DNA of 40,894 nucleotides from assembly GCA_964633815.1 (NCBI GenBank), contig CAZWHW010000015.1:1-40894 (forward strand). Direction: 5' to 3'. Every line of letters starts with the position of its first letter. Within the stretch, counting starts at the first letter, position 1. This document shows, piece after piece, positions 34,468 through 40,894 of this stretch. The DNA is from CALKZN01 sp964633815 (GTDB lineage: Bacteria > Pseudomonadota > Gammaproteobacteria > Arenicellales > Arenicellaceae). The position numbers and the translations under genes were made by a program. The notes beneath the pieces were generated by a model, which searched no databases, was not told the DNA's origin, and saw nothing but the letters and a program-made list of their open reading frames with translations.

Positions 34468-36372
34468 ATGAATATTAAGCAAAACGAATTGACAGCCGCG
34501 GATATGGCAGCCCAAACGGGTAAGCTATCTGAACAAATCACTAAACCAATTTCTGGTTCGAAAAAAATCTATATTGAAGGCTCACGCCCAGATATACGCG
34601 TGCCAATGCGAGAAATTGAAGTTTCTGACACAACGACAGAACAAGGCGTTGAAAAAAATATGCCGATCACGGTTTATGACACATCAGGTGCTTATACAGA
34701 CCCAGATGTTGAAATAGATTTGATGCAAGGCTTAGCTCCGTTACGCGAAAACTGGATTGCCGAGCGTGCTAATACTGAAGAGCTTGAAGGCCCGACATCC
34801 GACTTTGGTCAAGAGCGGTTAAATGATGAAAAGTTAGATCACCTACGGTTTGATCATATTCGCAAACCATTGCGTGCGAAGAAAGGCAAAAACGTCACAC
34901 AAATGCACTATGCAAAACAAGGTATTATTACGCCAGAAATGGAGTTCATTGCCATTCGTGAAGACATTCGCTTGCAAGAATTGCGTAAAGATCCTAACTA
35001 TGAGCAGTTATTACGCCAACATAAAGGTCAAAACTTTGGTGCAAATATTCCAGATACAATTACGGCTGAATTTGTTCGCGATGAAGTTGCTCGTGGGCGT
35101 GCTGTAATCACTGCAAACATTAATCATCCTGAGTTAGAGCCAATGATTATTGGTCGTAACTTCTTGGTGAAAATTAACACTAATATTGGTAATTCGGCAG
35201 TAACATCGTCGATTTATGAAGAGGTAGAAAAGCTAGTTTGGTCATCACGTTGGGGTGGCGATACGTTGATGGACTTATCAACTGGTAAAAACATTCACGA
35301 AACACGTGAGTGGATTATTCGTAATTCACCTGTGCCAATTGGCACGGTGCCAATTTACCAAGCGCTTGAAAAAGTGAATGGCAAATCAGAAGACTTAACG
35401 TGGGAGTTATTTCGTGACACATTGATCGAGCAAGCTGAACAAGGCGTGGACTATTTCACGATTCATGCTGGCGTACGTTTGAAGTATGTTCCGCTTACTG
35501 CCAAACGTGTGACGGGAATTGTTTCTCGCGGTGGTTCAATTATGGCGAAATGGTGTTTGTCACACCATCGCGAAAATTTTCTTTATACGCACTTTGCAGA
35601 AATTTGTGAAATCATGAAAGCATATGACGTGACGTTTTCATTGGGTGATGGCCTACGTCCGGGATGCTTGGCAGATGCAAACGATGAAGCTCAATTTGGT
35701 GAGTTAGAAACATTGGGCGAATTAACCAAAATTGCTTGGGAGCATGATGTTCAAGTCATGATTGAAGGCCCAGGTCATGTGCCTATGCAAATGATCAAAG
35801 AGAATATGGACAAGCAATTGGAAGACTGTTTTGAAGCGCCTTTTTACACACTTGGGCCGTTGACGACTGATATTGCTCCAGCTTATGATCATATTACTTC
35901 TGCTATTGGTGCAGCGCAGATTGGTTGGTATGGCACAGCGATGTTGTGCTATGTCACGCCTAAAGAGCATTTAGGCTTGCCAAATAAAGAAGATGTTCGC
36001 GATGGAATCATAGCCTATAAAATTGCCGCTCATGCAGCGGATTTAGCCAAAGGTCATCCAGGTGCTCAATTGCGTGATAATGCCTTATCGAAAGCACGTT
36101 TTGAATTTAGATGGGAAGATCAATTCAATCTAGGTTTAGATCCTGAACGTGCGCGTGAGTTTCATGATGAAACGCTGCCGAAAGAATCCGCGAAAGTAGC
36201 GCATTTTTGTTCTATGTGTGGCCCACATTTCTGTTCAATGAAAATCACTCAAGATGTGCGTGATTATGCGGCGAAAAAAGAACTGGATGAGGCTGATGCT
36301 TTACTTAAAGGCATGCAAGAAAAGTCCAAAGAATTTTTAGACAAAGGTGGAAAAATTTATCAAAAAACCTAA
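34468..36372 (+). CDS. thiC: Phosphomethylpyrimidine synthase ThiC
   Basis: A radical-SAM enzyme that rearranges aminoimidazole ribotide to HMP phosphate, the pyrimidine part of thiamine. The 634-residue protein has the long N-terminal ThiC domain, GPGHVPMQMIKENM in the barrel, and the C-terminal cluster motif CSMCGPHFC (Cys581, 584, 589) that holds the [4Fe-4S] cluster. Other thiamine genes are not adjacent, so thiC stands alone under its riboswitch. AIR, its substrate, is also the PurK substrate, linking it to the purine genes upstream. Confidence 0.98.
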   Translation: MNIKQNELTAADMAAQTGKLSEQITKPISGSKKIYIEGSRPDIRVPMREIEVSDTTTEQGVEKNMPITVYDTSGAYTDPDVEIDLMQGLAPLRENWIAERANTEELEGPTSDFGQERLNDEKLDHLRFDHIRKPLRAKKGKNVTQMHYAKQGIITPEMEFIAIREDIRLQELRKDPNYEQLLRQHKGQNFGANIPDTITAEFVRDEVARGRAVITANINHPELEPMIIGRNFLVKINTNIGNSAVTSSIYEEVEKLVWSSRWGGDTLMDLSTGKNIHETREWIIRNSPVPIGTVPIYQALEKVNGKSEDLTWELFRDTLIEQAEQGVDYFTIHAGVRLKYVPLTAKRVTGIVSRGGSIMAKWCLSHHRENFLYTHFAEICEIMKAYDVTFSLGDGLRPGCLADANDEAQFGELETLGELTKIAWEHDVQVMIEGPGHVPMQMIKENMDKQLEDCFEAPFYTLGPLTTDIAPAYDHITSAIGAAQIGWYGTAMLCYVTPKEHLGLPNKEDVRDGIIAYKIAAHAADLAKGHPGAQLRDNALSKARFEFRWEDQFNLGLDPERAREFHDETLPKESAKVAHFCSMCGPHFCSMKITQDVRDYAAKKELDEADALLKGMQEKSKEFLDKGGKIYQKT

Positions 36373-36412
36373 TATCGATTGATACATAAAAAATAAAACA
36401 GCGAGGTCGACT

Positions 36413-37042
36413 ATGACATTTACGGTATCTATTACTGGCTGGACTGATGGTGCAGCGATTCCTGAAAAATTTGCCTTTTGCAAACCCGATGCTCAAGCGC
36501 ATGTGGCGTTGAGTGAAAACCTTAATCCTGAGATCGCATGGGCTAACGCACCTGCGGGCACTCAATCGTTTGCCTTAATTTGTCATGATCCAGATGTGCC
36601 CTCTGTTGGCGATGACGTTAATCAAGCAGGCAAAACAGTGCCATCAGATCTGCCGCGAGTCGATTTTTACCATTGGGTGTTAGTCAATATTCCAGCCAAT
36701 GTGAATAAAATTACTGAAGGTGTCGCCTCGAATGGTGTGACGGCTAAAGGTAAAACTGTTGGACTGAAAGATTATGGTCTAACAGGTATTAACGATTACA
36801 CCGCCTGGTTTGCTGGTGATGCAGATATGGGCGGTAATTATGGTGACTATGATGGTCCATGTCCTCCTTGGAATGACAGCATCGTTCATCACTATCATTT
36901 TACAGTTTATGCATTGGATGTTGAGTCAGTTAACTTGTCAGGCAACTTCATGGGTCGCGATGTTCTGAAAGCTATTGAAGGGCATGTGTTAGCTAAAGGT
37001 AGTTATGTTGGCGTTTATAGTTTGAATCCTGAGATTAGTTAA
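36413..37042 (+). CDS. PEBP-family protein (YbhB/YbcL-like)
   Basis: A 209-residue phosphatidylethanolamine-binding-protein homologue. The fold's anion-pocket motifs are present: ICHDPDVPSVGDDV and VDFYHWVLVNIP, then PCPPWNDSIVHHYHFTVYAL. It has no signal peptide, so it is probably cytoplasmic like E. coli YbhB. Function in bacteria is not established. It has a GCGAGG ribosome site, lies 40 bases after thiC and may be read through from it. It is convergent with trmL across a 9-base gap. Confidence 0.88.
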   Translation: MTFTVSITGWTDGAAIPEKFAFCKPDAQAHVALSENLNPEIAWANAPAGTQSFALICHDPDVPSVGDDVNQAGKTVPSDLPRVDFYHWVLVNIPANVNKITEGVASNGVTAKGKTVGLKDYGLTGINDYTAWFAGDADMGGNYGDYDGPCPPWNDSIVHHYHFTVYALDVESVNLSGNFMGRDVLKAIEGHVLAKGSYVGVYSLNPEIS

Positions 37043-37051
37043 ACGCAATTA

Positions 37052-37519
37052 TCATGTTGCTCCCGCAAAACTAATTTGCCGCCATGCTTCATAAGCAACA
37101 ATTGCAACTGTGTTCGATAAATTTAAGCTGCGGTTATTAGGCATCATTGGCAATGTTAATTGTTGATTTTGTGGCACGGATTGACGAATATCGACCGGTA
37201 AGCCTCGCGTTTCGGGACCAAAAAGTAAATAATCATCGGCTCGAAACTGTGTGTGCGTATAAAGCGTTTTACTGTGTGTTGAGAGTGTGAAAATACGCGC
37301 ATCTTTTGCAATGGAGTTTACAAAAGCGGTATAGCCTTCATGTTGATTTACTTTGACCCAGTCGTGATAATCTAAACCCGCACGACGCAGCTTTTTCTCA
37401 TCGGGGTCAAAACCTAATGGTTTGATTAAATGTAATTGGCAGCCAGTGTTAGCACAAAGACGAATAATATTTCCCGTATTAGGAGCTATTTCAGGTTGGT
37501 ATAAAACAATATTAAACAT
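37052..37519 (-). CDS. trmL: tRNA (cytidine/uridine-34-2'-O)-methyltransferase
   Basis: A 155-residue SPOUT methyltransferase that methylates the wobble base of certain leucine tRNAs. The family pattern is clear: PEIAPNTGNIIRLCANTG near the N-terminus, LLFGPETRGLP in the middle and SLNLSNTVAIVAYEAWRQ in the C-terminal knot. Its ATG immediately follows the stop of the DUF2721 gene (TAG then ATG), so the pair is translationally coupled in the hemW-hemJ-DUF2721-trmL operon. Confidence 0.96.
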   Translation of the reverse strand: MFNIVLYQPEIAPNTGNIIRLCANTGCQLHLIKPLGFDPDEKKLRRAGLDYHDWVKVNQHEGYTAFVNSIAKDARIFTLSTHSKTLYTHTQFRADDYLLFGPETRGLPVDIRQSVPQNQQLTLPMMPNNRSLNLSNTVAIVAYEAWRQISFAGAT

Positions 37520-37951
37520 CTAGTCTTTTGGCGTTTCAGCAGGAGCATCTTTCTTATTTAGGTCTGGGTGGGTGCGTTCTATTTCTAGACGCAAGCCATC
37601 ACCTGATTTAGCAATTTCTAAAAATGAAGCGCATAGTGAAACTAATAAAAAGAAAATACTTGCTCCAAATGAGACAAGACCGACAAATGCTAAATTTAAT
37701 AATAGTGCGCCTATCGATAAATTGCAGCAGATAAAAGCCAATATACCAAATAGTTGCATGGAACGAATGAGTTTAACTCGATCGAGTAAACCTTGAATTT
37801 GACGTTCTCTATTTTCATCAAAATGGTCATCAATGACGTGATTGAGTTGACGAATAATGTTCGCAATAGCCAAGTAACGATTGGTGTAGGCTAAAAAAAG
37901 TAATGATATGCCTGGGAATAATAAGGCTGGATCAGAAATATTAAGATTCAT
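37520..37951 (-). CDS. DUF2721 family membrane protein
   Basis: A 143-residue protein with the DUF2721 start (DPALLFPGISLLFLAYTNRYLAIA as an N-terminal membrane segment), an amphipathic charged stretch (about 35-60), and two further close membrane helices (about 66-112). The role of the family is unknown. It sits between hemJ (30 bases upstream) and trmL (no gap), probably in one transcript. Confidence 0.8.
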   Translation of the reverse strand: MNLNISDPALLFPGISLLFLAYTNRYLAIANIIRQLNHVIDDHFDENRERQIQGLLDRVKLIRSMQLFGILAFICCNLSIGALLLNLAFVGLVSFGASIFFLLVSLCASFLEIAKSGDGLRLEIERTHPDLNKKDAPAETPKD

Positions 37952-37981
37952 GATTTTTGTAGAAAGTTGCGCTAGGTGAAA

Positions 37982-38398
37982 CTAAATTGGTTTGACCACT
38001 GCTAATATAATAATGATGATTAATAAGACAACGGGGAATTCATTAAACCATCGATAGAATACATGTCCATGAGTGTTTTCATCGTTGGCAAATTTACGCA
38101 TTAATTTGCCGCAGTAGATATGATATGCCACTAAAATAAATACCAAGGCAAGTTTAATATGTAACCAAAAACCGTTGAAGCCAACAATGGTCGTGAGATA
38201 GATGCCTAATACGATAGTGACGGCCATGCTGGGAGTCATGATGCCTCTATAGAGCTTACGTTCCATAATTTTAAAACGGTCTTTACTCACCTGATCTTCT
38301 GCCATGGAGTGATAGACAAATAATCGAGGCAAATAAAATAAAGCTGCAAACCAACAAACAATAGCAATTAAATGGAATGCTTTAACCCAGATATACAT
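37982..38398 (-). CDS. hemJ: Protoporphyrinogen oxidase HemJ
   Basis: A 138-residue, four-helix membrane protein of the HemJ (UPF0093) family, which oxidises protoporphyrinogen IX to protoporphyrin IX. The conserved N-terminus (WVKAFHLIAIVCWFAALFYL, with the essential His9) and KIMERKLYRGIMTPSM are recognisable. It lies 49 bases after hemW, joining two haem-related genes. With HemF (31447) supplying the substrate, the window encodes two successive late steps of haem synthesis. Confidence 0.93.
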   Translation of the reverse strand: MYIWVKAFHLIAIVCWFAALFYLPRLFVYHSMAEDQVSKDRFKIMERKLYRGIMTPSMAVTIVLGIYLTTIVGFNGFWLHIKLALVFILVAYHIYCGKLMRKFANDENTHGHVFYRWFNEFPVVLLIIIIILAVVKPI

Positions 38399-38447
38399 AA
38401 AATGTTTCTCATTAATTTAGTTTGGTTATGCTCAAGTATAGCCTGAC

Positions 38448-39611
38448 TTAGGTTTCAGGTAAGTAATCATTTAGCATAGAGTCAATAAATTGATAGCCTT
38501 TATCAGTTGGTTGTATTTGCCCTTTTATTTGGGTCAGTAGTCCACTGTTGCGATGTTTGGTTATTATATTTTCTATGCTTGATATTTTTAACCCCGTTCG
38601 AGCTTGAAATAAATCGCTAGAAAAACCGTTTTTCAGGCGCAAAGCATTCAGCATAAACTCAAACGCTATGGAATTGTTTGCTAATGTTGATAGTCCACCT
38701 AAACGGTCTGCTGAGACTGCGCTTTGCAAATATTTCTTAGGTTGTTTTTGTTTCCAATAGCGTTTGATTTGACCAGAAGCCAGCGTAATTTTTCCATGTG
38801 CGCCGGCGCCAATGCCTAAATAGTCGCCAAATTGCCAGTAATTGAGATTATGTCGGCATTGTTGATTTTTTTGCGCATAAGCCGAAACTTCATATTGTTC
38901 ATAACCAGCGGTAGATAATTTTTGTTGTAGTGCTTGCTGCATTGTCCAAGCTAAGTCAGTGCTCGGCAATGTCGGTTTTTGTTGATAGAACAAAGTGTTT
39001 GGTTCAAGCGTTAGTTGATAGCAAGAGATATGTTCGGGAGCATAAGATATAGCTTGCTCAATATCGTCAATTGATTGCTCAAGTGTTTGTTCTGGTAGGG
39101 CGAACATAATATCTAGATTAATACTTTCGAAACCAGCCTTCTTAGCTGATTCAACTGCAGTCATGGCATCTTGTTGGTTGTGGACTCTGCCAATTCGTTT
39201 CAACATAATTGGATTATAAGATTGAGTGCCAATGGATAGTCGATTGATTCCTGCGTCTAAATATCCCAAGAATTTCGCCTGTTCACTGCTGCTAGGATTA
39301 GCTTCAAGAGTGATTTCGGTATTGCTTAGGTCAAGCCTTTGTTGTATTTCTTTGAATAATTTCAGGTAAGCGGCGGCTGAAAATAAAGAAGGTGTGCCAC
39401 CGCCGATAAATACGGAATGAATTGATTTTTTGGTGTATTTGCTGAATATCTCTAGGTCTTGGTCCAGATCATCTATCAGGGCATTTACATAAGCTATTTC
39501 GTCAAAATGTTGTTGATTTTCATGGGAATTAAAGTCGCAATAAGGACATTTTTTTTCGCACCAAGGGATATGAATATACAAGCTAAGTGGAATTTCTTCG
39601 GGATTTATCAT
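38448..39611 (-). CDS. hemW: HemW radical-SAM haem chaperone (HemN-like)
   Basis: A 387-residue radical-SAM protein. The cluster motif CEKKCPYCDF (Cys18, 22, 25) lies in IPWCEKKCPYCDFNSHE, typical of HemW, and the extra N-terminal cysteine seen in true HemN (CxxxCxxCxC) is replaced by Phe27. HemW binds haem and delivers it to target enzymes; many such genes are mislabelled as coproporphyrinogen oxidases. It heads the hemW-hemJ-DUF2721-trmL operon. Gene rdgB, its common partner elsewhere, is absent. Confidence 0.93.
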   Translation of the reverse strand: MINPEEIPLSLYIHIPWCEKKCPYCDFNSHENQQHFDEIAYVNALIDDLDQDLEIFSKYTKKSIHSVFIGGGTPSLFSAAAYLKLFKEIQQRLDLSNTEITLEANPSSSEQAKFLGYLDAGINRLSIGTQSYNPIMLKRIGRVHNQQDAMTAVESAKKAGFESINLDIMFALPEQTLEQSIDDIEQAISYAPEHISCYQLTLEPNTLFYQQKPTLPSTDLAWTMQQALQQKLSTAGYEQYEVSAYAQKNQQCRHNLNYWQFGDYLGIGAGAHGKITLASGQIKRYWKQKQPKKYLQSAVSADRLGGLSTLANNSIAFEFMLNALRLKNGFSSDLFQARTGLKISSIENIITKHRNSGLLTQIKGQIQPTDKGYQFIDSMLNDYLPET

Positions 39612-39640
39612 TCATTTATTATCTGATATTGCCCAAAAAT

Positions 39641-39670
39641 ATGCATAATTTTTATTAATGAATTTTGCAT
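39641..39670. repeat. Inverted repeat in the hemW/thrH divergent promoter region
   Basis: ATGCATAATT (39641-39650) and AATTTTGCAT (39661-39670) are inverted copies with one mismatch and a 10-base spacer. They lie just upstream of the possible thrH promoter and within about 60 bases of the hemW start, so a regulator site or hairpin is possible. Confidence 0.4.
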
Positions 39671-39676
39671 TATTGC

Positions 39677-39705
39677 TTGCACGCTAGGCCAGATAGGATT
39701 ATCTT
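39677..39705 (+). promoter_or_regulatory. Possible thrH promoter
   Basis: TTGCAC (39677-39682), a 17-base spacer and TATCTT (39700-39705) form a fair sigma70 pair, 39 bases before the TTG start of thrH. Confidence 0.4.
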
Positions 39706-39744
39706 CCCGTTTTCGCAATACTTACGCATGAGAGGCGTACACAA

Positions 39745-40371
39745 TTGAACATTATATGTTTAGATTTAGAAGGCGTATTAATTCCTGAGATTTGGATTAA
39801 CACTGCCGAAAAAGCGGGGATCGAAGAATTAAAAGCGACTACTCGCGACATACCTGATTATGATGAGTTAATGCGTTTTCGCTTAGACATTGTTAAAAGG
39901 CACGATTTACGCATCCACGATATCCAAGAAGTTATTGATACACTCACTCCATTGGATGGCGCACAAGAGTTTATGACTAAGTTGCGAAAAGATTATCAAG
40001 TCGTGATTTTATCCGATACATTTGCGCAATTTGCCAAACCCATGATGCGCCAATTGGATTGGCCAACTATTTTTTGTCATGAATTAATTATTGACGAAGC
40101 TGGGCGCATTACTGATTATAAGCTTCGCCAGCAAGATCAGAAGCGTAAAGCAGTTCAAGCCTTTCACGGTTTGAATCTAAATGTTGTTGCAGCGGGTGAT
40201 TCCTATAATGACACAACGATGTTATCTGAATCGGATGGTGGCATTTTGTTTTGTCCTCCGCAAAATGTTATTGAGGAATTCCCTCAGTATCCAGTGACAA
40301 CGACTTATGAAGAATTACGTTCTGAAATTGACGCTGCGATTAATCGTATAGAAGCGGCAAAACGAGACTAA
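39745..40371 (+). CDS. thrH: ThrH, phosphoserine phosphatase/homoserine phosphotransferase
   Basis: A 208-residue HAD-family enzyme, closely like Pseudomonas ThrH, which dephosphorylates phosphoserine and can transfer the phosphate to homoserine. The nucleophile motif is CLDLEGVLIPEIW (Asp7, with Glu9 in place of the usual second Asp, as is typical for ThrH). Later motifs are VVILSDTFAQF and AAGDSYNDTTMLSE. The start is TTG 39745: there is no in-frame ATG near it, and GAGG lies nine bases upstream. A terminator shared with hslR follows. Confidence 0.95.
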   Translation: MNIICLDLEGVLIPEIWINTAEKAGIEELKATTRDIPDYDELMRFRLDIVKRHDLRIHDIQEVIDTLTPLDGAQEFMTKLRKDYQVVILSDTFAQFAKPMMRQLDWPTIFCHELIIDEAGRITDYKLRQQDQKRKAVQAFHGLNLNVVAAGDSYNDTTMLSESDGGILFCPPQNVIEEFPQYPVTTTYEELRSEIDAAINRIEAAKRD

Positions 40372-40393
40372 ATATATATTAAGTTATTTAGTA

Positions 40394-40789
40394 TTAAAAA
40401 CCGCGCTTTAAGGCGCGGTTTTTTCGTAATGTATGTTTGTCAGGTTTTTTACCACCATAAGGATTTTTAGGCTGAGCTCGTAACGCAACTGCAACTTTTT
40501 CACGTTGTTTGATGCTTGCTTCACTTTCAGTATAAAGCTGTTGCGCTAGAGGCGCTGATTGACGCCTATCATTTAAGCCATTAACTTGCACACAATGCTG
40601 AAATGCACCGCGTTGAATTTCTAGCCAATCACCTATTTTAAGCTCTAGGGAAGGCTTGACAGTTTTACGTTGGCCCGCTTCATTGCGAGTTTTGATATGG
40701 CCTGCTTTGATAGCAGCTGTAGCAAGAGCTCTGGTTTTAAAAAAACGTGCCGACCACAGCCATTTATCTAAACGTATAGAGCTTTCCAT
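40394..40789 (-). CDS. hslR: Heat shock protein 15 (S4-domain RNA-binding protein)
   Basis: A 131-residue RNA-binding protein. The S4 domain (about 5-70) starts IRLDKWLWSARFFKTRALA, and the basic C-terminal tail (NPYGGKKPDKHTLRKNRALK) matches HslR. In E. coli Hsp15 binds 50S subunits carrying stalled nascent chains and is heat induced. The last eight codons (NRALKRGF) and the stop are encoded within the terminator hairpin at 40396-40424, so its coding end and terminator coincide. Convergent with thrH. Confidence 0.95.
   Translation of the reverse strand: MESSIRLDKWLWSARFFKTRALATAAIKAGHIKTRNEAGQRKTVKPSLELKIGDWLEIQRGAFQHCVQVNGLNDRRQSAPLAQQLYTESEASIKQREKVAVALRAQPKNPYGGKKPDKHTLRKNRALKRGF
40396..40424. 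terminator. Bidirectional terminator shared by thrH and hslR
   Basis: AAAAACCGCGC-TTTAAG-GCGCGGTTTTT is a perfect 11-bp stem followed by T on the right and preceded by A on the left. It should end both convergent transcripts. On the minus strand it lies inside the hslR reading frame, ending at the stop. Confidence 0.88.
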
Positions 40790-40864
40790 GGTGTTGTCAT
40801 TGTAGAAGCTTTGTTAAAAATATAAAACTTTTCATAATTTTCGGGTATATAGTGTTCTTTAGCG

Positions 40865-40889
40865 TATAATACATTAACTAATAGAGAAG
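40865..40889 (+). promoter_or_regulatory. -10 box and ribosome site of a gene beginning beyond the window
   Basis: A consensus TATAAT (40865-40870) is followed by AGAGAAG (40883-40889), five bases before the window ends. This suggests that a plus-strand gene begins just past the edge. The -35 is not clear. Confidence 0.4.
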
Positions 40890-40894
40890 TAATT

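Overview
The window looks like ordinary chromosome from an AT-rich, aerobic, Gram-negative bacterium, most likely a gammaproteobacterium. WaaA (Kdo transferase), an LpxO-like lipid A hydroxylase homologue, ThrH, HslR, TrmL, RNase AM/ThpR, FxsA and an M1 PepN support this. groESL carries a perfect CIRCE element, so the organism probably has HrcA, which argues against the enterobacterial, Vibrio and Pseudomonas groups. I see no rRNA, tRNA, insertion sequence, phage gene or CRISPR array.

Region 1 (1-14171) is a C2/C3 acid module, all on + except one exporter-like gene: glcB-glcG-glcD-glcE-glcF (glycolate to glyoxylate to malate), a PhyH-family dioxygenase, a DMT permease (-), an orphan TRAP solute-binding protein, an FMN alpha-hydroxy-acid oxidase, and oadGAB (Na+-pumping oxaloacetate decarboxylase). 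Two GntR/FadR-type palindromes, CTGGTCATACCAG at 2-14 and ATTGGTATTACCAAT at 8438-8452, sit over the predicted -35 boxes of the glc operon and the dctP unit. They suggest one acid-responsive regulon. Read together, the genes could form a dicarboxylic acid cycle: glyoxylate plus acetyl-CoA gives malate, then oxaloacetate, then pyruvate plus a Na+ gradient.

Region 2 (14209-21167) is mixed: a small EF-hand-loop lipoprotein (-), the thpR-rnm-pepN run (+), an LpxO-like membrane dioxygenase (-), an unrecognised secreted protein and a GNAT acetyltransferase.

Region 3 (21195-25796) holds proteostasis genes and a likely small RNA: groES-groEL (-) with CIRCE overlapping a composite promoter, a Ycf46-like AAA+ ATPase (+), fxsA (-), and upstream of fxsA a three-hairpin transcript candidate ending in a strong intrinsic terminator (about 25604-25447, -).

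Region 4 (25797-33678) is a long + run of nucleotide, folate, tRNA, heme and LPS genes: purD, thyA, a methyltransferase, purE, purK, folA, tsaC, hemF, waaA. Several of its genes overlap or nearly touch.

Region 5 (33683-40894) contains a single-domain asparaginase-like protein (-), a TPP riboswitch with thiC (+), a PEBP-family protein (+), the hemW-hemJ-DUF2721-trmL operon (-), thrH with a TTG start (+), and hslR (-), whose last codons lie inside the thrH/hslR terminator hairpin. A further + gene probably starts just past the right edge.

All product names come from reading the translations and motifs. No database search was run.
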